DNA from: Rhododendron vialii
Lineage: Eukaryota; Streptophyta; Magnoliopsida; Ericales; Ericaceae
Length of the DNA: 64,000 bases
Direction of reading: 5' to 3'
Assembly: GCF_030253575.1 (NCBI RefSeq)
Contig: NC_080566.1
Coordinates: forward strand, 8,999,501-9,063,500
Position 1 is the first letter of the stretch. Every line of letters starts with the position of its first letter. The notes below the pieces were generated by a model. The model had not been told where the DNA came from, did not search any database, and saw nothing but the letters and a program-made list of their open reading frames with translations. This document shows positions 1 through 10,153 of the stretch, one piece after another. The translations under genes and the position numbers were made by a program.

Positions 1-210
1 TGGTTTGGATGAAGAATTAATTAGGGGTATAAGGAAGGGAGATTGATGTAAAAAGCTGTCAAATGACTTTTTTGCCCTTATGTAGTGTTTTATGACAAAA
101 TTTATTAGTTTCATTATAATTAGAATAAATACGTGCTTTTTTGAGCTGCAAGGGACAGAGAAAAAAGAAAAAAGATGAAAGGCTTGATTTGGGGGAAAAC
201 TGAGAAAAAA

Positions 211-480
211 AAATTAAGTGTTCCAAATTTCAATCCGTTTGAATGGGTAGGAGGATTTTATTTTTCTAATCATTTAATTCTAAAGGGTCATAATTAAATT
301 TTGACTCTAGAACTCTCGTTGATTAGCCCTAAGAAGGTCGTACAACTAAATATCTCTTAAGGCTAACCAACGAGAGCCCTAAAGCCAAAAATTAACTATG
401 ACCCTTTAAGATAAAATGATCAGAGAAATGAGATCTTCGTACCGGTCAAACAGATTGAAAATTAGAGCACTTAATTTTTT
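211..480. mobile_element. Foldback MITE, copy A
   Basis: The left half (AAGTGTTCCAAATTTCAAT... to ...CTCTCGTTGATTAGCC) reads almost exactly as the reverse complement of the right half (GGCTAACCAACGAGAG... to ...ATTAGAGCACTTAATT). The whole element can fold into one long hairpin with its loop near 345. It has no coding capacity. A second full copy follows at 507 and single arms lie at 8.1-8.3 kb, so this is a local MITE family. No target duplication could be fixed. Confidence 0.8.
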
Positions 481-506
481 AACCATATTTTTTAATATAT
501 AAACTG

Positions 507-773
507 TAAGTGTTCCAATTTTCAATCAGTTTGAATCAGTGCAAAGATACTATTTCTTTGATCATTTTATCCTAAAGCATTATAATTAATTTTTGGCTTT
601 AGGGCTCTCGTTAGTTAGCACTAAGAGATATTTGGTTGTACGACTTTCTTAGGACTAATCAACGAGAGTCTTAGAGTCAAAATTTAATTATAACCATTTA
701 GGATAAAATGATCAGAAAACTAAAATCTTTCCACCGATTCAAACGGATTGAAATTTGGAACACTTAATTTTTC
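507..773. mobile_element. Foldback MITE, copy B
   Basis: Same family as the element at 211-480: AAGTGTTCCAATTTTCAATC at the left, GGCTTTAGGGCTCTCGTTAG inside, and the inverted counterpart at the right (AACGAGAG... to ...GGAACACTTAATTTTT). Only about 25 bp separate the two copies. No coding capacity. Confidence 0.8.
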
Positions 774-1204
774 TTGCTCGTCTCTTTGAAGTACCAGTGC
801 GGCGAAGAGTTGCGACAGGAAATGGGTACCTCGGGGTGGGAAAGGGGGATTACGAGGGGTAGAATCGTCCAAAATACAGAGGGATTTTGGGGGATTCCAC
901 AGCAACTGGACGAACCCTACCCATCGCTAACACCCCCTTAGCCGGTATTAGCAGTGTACTGCAAGACAAGGTAAAGTGAATACCCCCTCCATTTTGGATA
1001 CCAAACGGGGTCTTCGGCTGGAGCCCAGGGATTAAGGGGATATCACAACCCCCTTCACAATACTTCATCCAAACAGGCCCTATATTCCAAACCAAACGAC
1101 CAGATTTTCCAACCAAAGGACCATACCAGGGTATTTTGGGCTTTTGACTAAAATGGCTTCGTCCCTCCACAAAACAAGCCAATCCTCTTTTAGGAAGGCA
1201 AGAA
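774..1204. other. Gene-free stretch left of MATE copy 1
   Basis: No recognisable gene. Similarity to the second MATE copy stops at about 1205, so the last MATE exons expected here are missing. They were either deleted, displaced by the sequence at 774-1204, or pushed beyond the left edge. The G/C-rich runs (for example around 835-900 and 1000-1060) look like an inserted repeat that I cannot classify. Confidence 0.5.
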
Positions 1205-1846
1205 GGGATATGCAAAGATGCATGAAACTAACCAGATAGTATTGCTGTTAAGCTGTCCATGACGATGGAGAGACAGAGAAGAGGAATCATTTCTCTCACA
1301 TACTTCTTTCTCACTACTGTATGCATATCCTAGAATGAAGCGGCAACAAAAGAGAGCCGCGCTTGCCATAATTCCCTTTGCAACTGCAAGAACCATCACA
1401 GTGCAGACACTCAGTTGAGCTGCCCGTGAATTCCCAGCTCCTAATTCATTAGAAACCCGAGTGCTACAGATATGATCAATTTTACGCTTTTCAGTGGTGT
1501 ATATAATACATACATATAATCAGATATATATGCACTGATGCACGTAAATGCTTCAACTAGAAACAAGCTTAAGAAAATAGTTAAAATGTTATATGTAAAA
1601 GATACATGCTTAAGCATATGGTAAAATATGACAAGCACTTAAGTTGAAAAAGTTCATATAACCAAAATTCACAAGAATAGAGAAGAAGCATACCAGATTG
1701 AAAGCACGGAAGATTCGAGTTCTGGGTTTGGTAGAAGCCCAGACAACAATACGAGTAGTTCAAATGACCACCATTCAAGACTGTACATTGTGCATAGGCA
1801 GGAAATATCAGGATTGAAAGAGGACTCAGAAAGTACGTAAAACTAA

Positions 1847-2024
1847 GGCAACGTTTGGTTCGCTGGAAGGAAACTGCAATGAAATGGCATTCCCATGGAA
1901 TGTTTGTTCTTATTACAAAAGGAAATCATTACTCAAAACAGTTTAAATGAATCGCCATTCCACCAGGAGACCAAGGAATTACGATTCCATTCGTCTCTGA
2001 AATCACCAGCGAACCAAATGCACC
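1847..2024. mobile_element. Tourist/Harbinger-like MITE, 178 bp
   Basis: Terminal inverted repeats end in TTTGGTTCGCTGG / CCAGCGAACCAAA. Flanking TAA trinucleotides at 1844-1846 and 2025-2027 form the 3-bp TSD typical of PIF/Harbinger. The same element sits at the same position in MATE copy 2 (35096-35273), so it inserted before the segmental duplication. Confidence 0.85.
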
Positions 2025-4323
2025 TAAGTGCAAAATCCGTCTCATAGAAATACCGAACCATTCCAGCAAAGGGAAGAGCGAAGCGGAAGAACTCCCCAAT
2101 GCTAAGGAAAACATCCCTTGAGAAAGGAGCGCGGCTTTTTTCACTTGCTGGAGAGTATTTCAAATAAAGCCCAAGCGCGATCACATCCACCCAATATGAC
2201 AAACTAATTGCCAATGCTGCTCCCTTAGTTCCTAACCCAGACTTAAAAACTAAAGCCCAACAAAGAGGTATGTGAAAAGATAACGTGACAATTGAGCATA
2301 AAAGCATTGGAAGGATCAAACTCTGAGTTTGCAAGTACGGAACCATTGATTCCAGAATAGCGTACGTAAGGAAATAGCGAGGGAATTAGCCAAATTGCAT
2401 ATTTGCCAGCTTCCATCGAAACTATAGGGTCTTGGCCTGAGAACACAAGCAGTTTGTCCATGAAGATCCAGAGAAGAGATATCGGTAGACAAACTAGAAT
2501 GAGGGACAATATGGATCCACAAGTATAAGTTCCAGGCTTTCGATACTGCTCTGCTCCATAAGCTTGCCCACACAGAGCTTCCAATGCACCAGCCATCCCA
2601 AACTGCACACATATAAATTGGTAGTCAATTTGTTGATTTTCACTTCGAATCGTTACATGAGTAAGCAAATTCCAAAGTAGCATAATTTAGTAACCCAAAT
2701 CAAGTAGATTTCTATGAGATTCTACTTCTTGTCTACCGACAAATGCAATGGTTATTGTAACGGCCCTGATTTTCGGTAAATAAAAATTTCGTTAAATATT
2801 TGAATTTTATTTTAAATTATTTGGTATTACTTTTAAAATTCCTTTTTAATTTCTAATAATCCGTCATAATTAGATTTGAGTCTTACAAAAATTGAATCTT
2901 TAATTCCGGACAATATGGTCCTTTTCTAAAGACACGTATGCTTGTAAAAGCACTTGTATATTTTCCTAGTGAGTGAAATAAAATCTTTAAAATCATATTT
3001 CTTGGCTAAATACCCTACTTAGCAAGTTTAGTTAGCTTCTAACCGACCAGTGGAGAAACCAAACTACCAATTCACCTAGTTACAATTTTCTAACCCTAGA
3101 TGGACCTTTTTGACCATCTTTGAGCCTTGTGAACCTTTCCAACCCTGGACAAGAAAATCATTTTATATTTTCTTTTATTATTTTCTTTACCCATTGGACA
3201 ATAAAAGTTAAGAAAACTTTTGTCCATTGGACAATAAGAAAACTAGATTTTTTTTCACCTAAGGTACTATTCTAGATTTTGTTAAAGGTACATATATATA
3301 GTTATATATAGTCTTATATACATATGCCTAAAAGTACATGCATATATTATTCAAGTATATATATTACTTTACTTCTTTAACCATTGGTCAATGACTACTA
3401 GGGTAGATATTACCCATTGGATAATAGAGTAGTCTTACTAGAAAGTACTAAGATGGACTAAATAAATATTTTCTTAGATCCACTATGTGATTATATATGT
3501 ATATAAATGTACCATGAATTTACTACCTAGATTTTTCATCAAAAATATTTTGTACTAGATTTGATAAAGTACTCATATTCACATGACTAATGGACATTTG
3601 GTTATTTAAAATATTATTCAAGTACATATTACCTTTTATCCATTGGTCAATAAAAGTTAAGAAAACTTTTATTCATTGGACAATAGAAACCCTAAATTTT
3701 CTATTAAAGATATTCGTTGCTAGATTTGGTTAAGTACTATTATATAGTTAAATATAGATTTTTATACATGCTTAAAAGGACATTTTGGTTATTTAATTAT
3801 GAAAATTTCTTTATTACTTTTGTCCATTGGTCAATAATTACTAGGGGATTTATTATCCATTGGATAATAGGATAAATCTTTCAACAAGTACTAGGGTTCA
3901 TTAAATAAATCATTTTCTTAGATTTTCCATGTGCTTATTTGCATAAAAAAAAAAAAGGGGTGTATCCAAATCCTAGATTGCTAAGTACTATAATAAATAA
4001 ATTAGTACTAGTACCTTGTGAATTTTATCAATAAGAGAATCCTAGCCTTACATTTTATTGGATACTTAGTACCTACCTATATATTTAACTATGTGGGGAG
4101 TACATAAATATCATATTATATAAAGCCCTAGATTTCCTAAAGTACATGATCCAATAGTTTAATAAGAACATGTGCATAATTAGATTACTTTAATGGGATA
4201 TTTGATTTGGAAATCTAGTACTTTGTACCTTTTGGCCTATTATTTTTCTAGGAAAATCTTTACCCATTGGATAATAATTGCTGGGGAAAATTTTATTCAT
4301 TGGGTAATAACCAAGACTTTTGC

Positions 4324-4331
4324 TATAAATA
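4324..4331 (+). promoter_or_regulatory. TATA box of the solo LTR
   Basis: TATAAATA in the context GCTATAAATAGCACTCC, about 1.57 kb into the 3.07 kb LTR. It is followed by a C/T-rich leader with CTCTCTCTAG. This is the expected position of the U3/R border. Whether the solo LTR is still transcribed is not visible from sequence. Confidence 0.6.
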
Positions 4332-5099
4332 GCACTCCATTCTTGCCATTCAACTCACACCTTCACCTAGCAACTTCTCTCTCTAGAAAAACTTGTATTC
4401 TTCCTTTATTCTTGTTTAGTTCTTCTTGTTCTTGAAGTTCTTCTTGTGTTCTTCAAAAAACTCATCCAAGGCCGCCACTAAACCGCCACCCGACCACCCT
4501 CTCAATCCAAAAGTTGTAGTAGTAATAGTCAAGACTTAGTTTCGAGAGAAATCCTTTTCTTTCGAAGCTACCATAAGTGTTCCGTAGGAAGTTATTCCGC
4601 CCGACCACTGACATACTTTTCATAGCCACCCTACCACCAAGAAGAAAGGTAGAGTCCCTAGTCTACTAACTCTACGTATAGTATAGAACCGTATCTTGAA
4701 AAGTAGATTATTCTTGCACTCTAACTCTAAGTATATAAGGTTATCTGTCACCTATATTGTTTGAGATGCATGATAAAGCATAAGTGATTTTTCACTCCAA
4801 GGGCGTCCGTACATGTGGCGTTATGCTTTAAGTTGTGATTTGAACATGCTAAATAATATAGAGTTGGATGATCTTGCTAGTTTAGTTTTAAGATTTCAAT
4901 GAATGTTGTATGATTTACTTGTGTGAAAAGTCCTACCGCGGAGTCATTGCATGAAAACGAGACACAAAAATCAAGAAAGTTAGAAACATGGCACTTAAGG
5001 TGTGGTTAACAAGGAAAAAGTGTTCGAAGAAGGAAATATTTTGAAACTACAAAATGACCAATTTTGGTGGCATTATGTGAGTTGGGGGTGTGTGTGTGT

Positions 5100-5290
5100 G
5101 CCAATGGGAACCTGGAGCGGCGGAACCATTATGCGAATACCCAGGAACCCGGAGCGGCGGAACCAAGGTAGGGTGTGTGGCTTGGTTACCGCGGAGAGGT
5201 GCCAATGCAAAGTGTGCCAATGGGAACCCGGAGCGGCGGAACCATTGTGCGGATACTCGGGAACCCTGAGCGGCGGAACCGAGGATGGGT
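5100..5290 (+). repeat. Duplicated GGAGCGGCGGAACC block in LTR
   Basis: The 20-mer GAACCCGGAGCGGCGGAACC, or a one- to two-base variant, occurs four times (starting about 5107, 5146, 5224 and 5261) in two pairs about 118 bp apart. The larger unit CCAATGGGAACC...GCGGATAC is therefore itself duplicated. It is much more GC-rich than the rest of the LTR. Confidence 0.75.
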
Positions 5291-6230
5291 GTGTTAAAAA
5301 CTATTTTGGAAAATGTTGATTTGGAAAAAAAAAAAAGTGAAAACGATGACACGGTCTACGACGAGTCGCGTAGGAGAAACTCTGAAATCTTGAACACCAA
5401 CATTAGTTTGAATAGCGAATGTGAATGTGATATTGTTAACTGTCTTATTACATTGGCATGTCTTATGTGGGAATCGTTGGTCTATTACTTGTAAGTTCAG
5501 GGTTAGTGGGTATAGGTTAATCTATTGAGCCTTTGTAGCTCATGGTGTTACCTTTGGTGATCCTGACATATTATATTGGTGGCGACGCCGGTATAATGTG
5601 TCAGATCTTATAGATGAACAGGGTGAACTCTACGCCTTGGAAGCCTTTGGAGTCGAAGAGCTAGCCAGGATGGAGGAGGAAGCGGAGCAGTAGATAGGAA
5701 CCCTAGTTCCCTCCCTTATTTGAATAAAAGTACTTTTGTAAGGTTATGATATAATATTGAGCCAAACTCTATTTCAATTTTCAATAAAATTGTCTTTTTA
5801 ACGTACCTAAAATTCGGGGCGTTACGGTTATTATGGAAAAAAGACAGTCGGTGCAAGAGGTAAAAGATCAAAAGACTACTTCACAATGTGCATAAATTTC
5901 GAACTGGGTGTCCATATTGGTTTGGAAAATTGCAGTGCTAATGAAAACAAAACAAAAAAAGAAAAAGGACAAGAAACAAAACTTTACAAGGACACTGTAG
6001 CTGGTAACATTGGTGAGAGAGGTGGCAATTGAAACACTGGAGAGTGAGAGTTCACTAATGTGTCCCACCATTATCATGGGTGCGACACGCAGGAGGTACT
6101 GCGACATGGTCACCACCACCATCGGTGCTGCTATGGCGGTCACCTTCTTCAGCTCTTCCACAAACGCCTCTGGTGCGATCGGCACCAACTTCCTATCTCT
6201 ATTTTTCGACAACAAAGCCACTTCCATCAC

Positions 6231-8086
6231 CCCCTTTTGATGTTAATTTGGCTTCAGCTGTCAACAATAAGGTAACACAAAAAAAGGATAATTATGTGCT
6301 TTAGTCTGAGTACTTTATCAAACTGGGCAATTTTGAGTTCAGCACCACATCACTGCACCATAAATCTTGAATGAACTTTGTATTTCACATTTAAAGATTA
6401 ATAAAATCTTTTCTTGCCATTCAAAAAAAAAATATTTTGAAAGAAAATTCACCAACCACTTCATAAAAAAGTTCCAACACATACAATAAAGAAACTTAAC
6501 TGATCCCAAAAGAAAGTACCATAAAGAAGAATAAAGCAGACATGTTTGGAATATTTTGAGAACTGTTCATCACTAGTGATAACTATAGAGGTCAACATCT
6601 AGAGCTTGTCCTGTTTTGAGGATATAATATGCATGAGCTCTTGCATCCATATTTCCTAGTCAGAATTTGGCTTTACTAGGAAAAGAGAAATAAACTTCAC
6701 AGGCCAGAGAATCCAATCAATCCCAATTGAATATAACTATTATATCCCCCACGATGTTTTTCATTGTTTATTGCCTCTCAAGAGTACCTAATGTTAATGC
6801 TCTAGAGGTTTTTCATTGTAGGAGGTATTGGATAAGATGTGATTTAGAACGAGGACAGAAGGGACAAGTGTGACCCACGGGAAAATAGATATATGACATT
6901 ATGTGAATAGTGGATTAGTTGTATTGGATTTGGTTAGAGTGGAATAAAGACGATGGGAATTATAATTTACCGTTGGATTGGGAGGAAGATAATCGGGAGA
7001 AGGGGGACTAAGTAATACCACTCCTCCCTTGGTATTAGTTATCCCTCATGGGAAACTAGTTACTAAATGGGAAAATGGTGCACCATTGTCCAATCGACAC
7101 TCTTAGTCCTGTGTGCAACGAAAAACCTAATTTTGAAAAAAGATAATATGCGAGCCCACCTCTTAGTCCCGCTTCTCTTGTCCTACAATCAAACATACTT
7201 ACGGTACATCTGTCCCATCTTTTATGACATCGTAAATGAGATCCATGTAATCCACCTCAAATTTTATTTCTTTCCATGCTTTCTGTATTTCTCCAATCAT
7301 TATTAGCAAACTAGAAGATTTTACTTAAAAGCTAAAATAAGGGTTCAGAAATTGACACACACACACACACAAAAAGTGTCTCCTTACTCTCTAATAAAGA
7401 GGCCAAACGGAGATACAAGCTAATTTAAAAGGCATCGCTAACTGGTTTCTTGAAAACAAAAGTGTACCATCCCAAGCATAAAAAATAAGGGGAAAAAGCA
7501 AATGTATAAGGGAATTGATTTTGCTACTCCCCTTTTTTTGTTAGTGTCACTCTCCTTCTCTCACAAAACAAATCATCTCATAAAGACACAAAGGAGAGTG
7601 ATATTAACAAAAATGGGAGTGGCAAAATCACTCCCCATGTATAATTGTTGGAACTTAAAAGTACCAACACCAACCAACCAAAAAAAATGCTAACTTGCAA
7701 AGATGGGTGACCCAAAAAGAAGAAGGAAAGTTGCAAAGCAAGTCAATTGTTGGAACTTAAAAGTACCCAACACCAACCAACAAAAAAAAAATGCTAACTT
7801 ACAAAGATGGGTGACCCAAAAAGAAGAAGGAAAGTTGCAAAGCAGGTTTGGGGTAGTCCAAACAGAGCTCTGATTTTAATTGAGACCCTAGTAAGTTGAC
7901 GGTGTGATTGATTAATTCTCATAAAATTAGTCGATGTGAGCGTAAGCTGGCCCGAATACGTGAGTTATAAAAAAATGTACAATCAAAGGCAGACAATGTT
8001 TGGACATTAAAGTTACGCCCACCGATCTCCCAAGTCGGCGACACAGTTTTGGATTGTTTTTTAGGTGTTGAAATATTTGGTTTTAT
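6231..8086. other. Intergenic, MATE1 upstream region
   Basis: No gene recognised. 6.24-6.80 kb and 7.07-7.48 kb match 35.97-36.44 kb and 36.46-37.14 kb of unit 2. About 6820-7055 has no counterpart there and is a probable small insertion rich in GGTATTAG-type words. A (CA)n run sits at 7353-7370 and a 102-bp tandem duplication at 7644-7848. Confidence 0.6.
7644..7848. repeat. 102-bp direct tandem duplication
   Basis: The unit beginning ATTGTTGGAACTTAAAAGTA recurs at 7746 with only a few differences, up to GTTGCAAAGCA(A/G)GT. Unit 2 has a single diverged counterpart near 37540-37620, so the doubling is specific to unit 1. Confidence 0.85.
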
Positions 8087-8340
8087 GCTTCTCTTAGGGC
8101 TCTTCAACGAGAGCCCTAGAGTTAAAAATTAATTACGATCCTATAGAATAAAATGATTAGAAAAATAAAATCTTTGCATCGGTTCAAAATGATTGAAAAT
8201 TGAAATACTTATTTTTTCATTTGGTTTTATGATTCTCTTAGGGCTTTTCAACGAGAGCCCTAAAGCTAAAAATTAATTATGATATTTTAGGATAAAATGA
8301 TCAGGAAAATAAGATTTTTGCACCGGTTCAAACCAATTTC
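8087..8340. mobile_element. Two single arms of the 211-480 MITE family
   Basis: Two consecutive half-copies (about 8087-8215 and 8225-8340) each run from TCTTAGGGCT..CAACGAGAGCCCTA through AATTAATTA(C/T)GAT to GGTTCAAA. They match the right arms of the two MITEs at the start of the window. Both point the same way, so neither can fold as the parent does. Confidence 0.7.
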
Positions 8341-9699
8341 TTATCGTGTGTGCCATTGATACCATGATGCGGTACTAACTAACATACAAATAAAAAGACA
8401 TCCACCCAATTTTATTCCAACTTTTTATTGACGGTGATTTTTTTATTTTTTTAAAATTTCTTTGTGACTGATAAAGACTTTTCTCTGTTTCTTTTTATTC
8501 AAGCATTTGTAAATTCGATTTCAAATGATACAATAGCGGAACATTACGTCAATCATGTAAAGCCTACAAGAACTAATTCAAGTTCAATATCAAGAAAATC
8601 GCTCCACCCTTTGAAGAAGTAAACTAACACCAATTAGACTTGGCCCCTTAACCACTGGAGATTGTAAAGGGGTCCAGTTAGACTTGGTTGCCCATGTTGG
8701 CTAACCTCTCCATATTTTTAGAGACTCAAAAAAATATGTTCTAGGCTTCATTAATCAGTTGTCAAAAAATATGGAAAAATCATTTCTGCAAGAAGTTCAG
8801 TAAAGTGAAGTTAAAAGAAAGTGAAAGTAAAGTGAAGTTTTTTAAAAAATGGCTAAAAGCTTAAATAATAAAAATGGTTGGGGAGTGCATTTTTTTTTAC
8901 CCCATCAAAACAATAGAAAAATAATACGCTGGTGTTCACACATTGATGGTCTATTTGTAGATACCCTTGGAATGCTATTATTAATTAACAAAAACATCTA
9001 TACTACACTTAAAGCTCAAACAAGCATTTTTTGTGGTGTTTCAAAAGGAGCTGGGTTTTAGCTCATTCGTCTTTTATTCCATCGGTTAAATATTTTGTTG
9101 TGTTCCAAGATTGAAAATTTTTCTAGTCTGGTGTCAAACTTTAATGGGTAATTTATTAGTTTTGCAATTATTCAATATAGCCATAGTTTTAAAAAAATAT
9201 TCCATGGGTCGCCCAAATTGTGGCGTCGCTTGTGGCAAGAGCAGGTTTTAACTTGTTTGGTGGGTTTGGATTAAAAAGTTAAGTAGCCTTTTTCTTTATC
9301 TTTATTCAAAGTTTTTTTTTTTGCATTTGTTTGTTTTACGTCAAACTTTTGTGGCTTATTGATTCGTCTCAACAAGAGAAATTGAAAGTAAATAATTATT
9401 TGAATAAAGACAAAATTGAGTAAAAAAAGACAGTCTTTTTTACTTAATTTTGTCCTTTTAAAAAAATTATGAGTTTCGATCAATTTTTTTTTTAATTTTC
9501 CGATTCCTCTCGATGAGGCGAATTAATAAGTCACAAAAGTTTAACACAAAATTAATACAAAAAAAAATTTTGAATAAAGATAAAAAAAAAAAAGTCGTTT
9601 TGAATTATTAAATCAAAAGAAAAACCAAACTTAACAACCAAAAAAAAATAACAAAGAAACAAAAAAAACAAAACCATACCTCAACTTCTAGATTGCCTG
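8341..9699. other. Intergenic, 3' of NB-LRR copy 1
   Basis: No gene. 8.63-8.83 kb matches 37.17-37.35 kb of unit 2. 8967-9480 matches 25716-26140 (shared GGTGTTTCAAAAGGAGCTGG, GTGGCGTCGCTTGTGGC), a duplicated segment that flanks NB-LRR copy 1 here and an HACL exon copy there. The rest is AT-rich with poly(A)/(T) runs. Confidence 0.6.
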
Positions 9700-10153
9700 T
9701 CAATCGTCCAAGGACTGTACTTTTTCGTAGTTGATCCAAATAGAAGGTATATGAGCTATCTTCAGCCAATCCTCGCCACTCTCTTTCTTGCACCGCCTCT
9801 CCAAATTTGGACATCCCCTAATTCGCAGCTCTCTCAGATTCTTTTGACCCCTCAGCCCATCCGGCATAGACATCAGATTACTACAACTCCCAATCTCCAA
9901 GTATGATAGCGACTGGAGGCATCCTAGCCAGTTTGGTAGAGTAATTAATCCTTCGCAATCCCATATCGCCATACGCTGGAGAGAATTCAAATGTCGCATG
10001 CCCTCTGGAAAAGATTGTATCTCAGGACATAGTTCGATATGAAGTGAGTCCAGAGAGTTTAGGATTTCGAGTCCTGCCAAATTTCCTAGTTTAGGAAAGT
10101 CTTCAAGTCTCAATCGCTTCAGAGAAGACAAACCAGACATCTGATTTTGCAGT
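9700..10153 (-). pseudogene. Out-of-frame 3' LRR remnant of NB-LRR copy 1
   Basis: After the frameshift at about 10153 the original LRR frame stays open for about 146 codons to a stop at 9700 (MSGLSSLKRLRLEDFPKLGN ... WINYEKVQSLDD). It is the direct counterpart of the C-terminus of the intact copy (GEDWLKIAHIP.IWIN.E.VQSLDD). Compared with that copy it lacks about two LRR units: the stretch from CASLMDLKGL to the NGCPK repeat. It would only be translated if the frame were restored by splicing, for which I see no convincing sites. Confidence 0.8.

Larger units (their letters stand above)
2756..5826 (+). mobile_element. Solo LTR of a Ty3/gypsy-type retrotransposon, 3071 bp
   Basis: It starts TGTAACGGCCCTGATTTTCG and ends TAAAATTCGGGGCGTTACG, that is TG...CG, a CA end with one changed base. 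It is flanked by perfect 5-bp TSDs GTTAT (2751-2755 and 5827-5831). There is no gag or pol and no second LTR, so it is a solo LTR left by recombination. It carries a + strand promoter: TATAAATA at 4324-4331. Upstream are about ten copies of a CCATTGG(A/T)(C/T)AATA motif (about 3190-4310), and downstream, in R/U5, a duplicated GC-rich block (5100-5290). Length and termini suggest a Tekay/Del-type chromovirus, but that lineage call is from memory of the family and unverified. It lies inside intron 1 of MATE copy 1, in antisense orientation to it. Confidence 0.88.
1205..6230 (-). pseudogene. MATE (DTX-type) efflux transporter pseudogene, unit 1
   Basis: MATE proteins are multi-helix membrane antiporters that export cationic or flavonoid-type substrates in exchange for H+ or Na+. 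Exon 1 (5988-6230) starts MMEVALL and encodes the N-terminal tail and first helix (VTMSQYLLRVAPMIMVGHISELSLSS). Exon 2 begins at 2602 (FGMAGALEALCGQAYGAEQY, a MATE hallmark), and a small exon at 1694-1780 encodes [20 protein letters not shown]. Lesions: a 4-bp duplication near 2362-2370 (ACGTACG) shifts the frame; the short exon encoding TTSLHSLIPYSIGAAA, present in copy 2, is deleted near 1600; about 13 bp are lost near 1305 (after EKEV), shifting the frame again; and the last exons are absent. A 3.07 kb solo LTR (2756-5826) and a 178-bp MITE (1847-2024) lie in or beside introns. Non-functional, confidence high. Confidence 0.88.
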
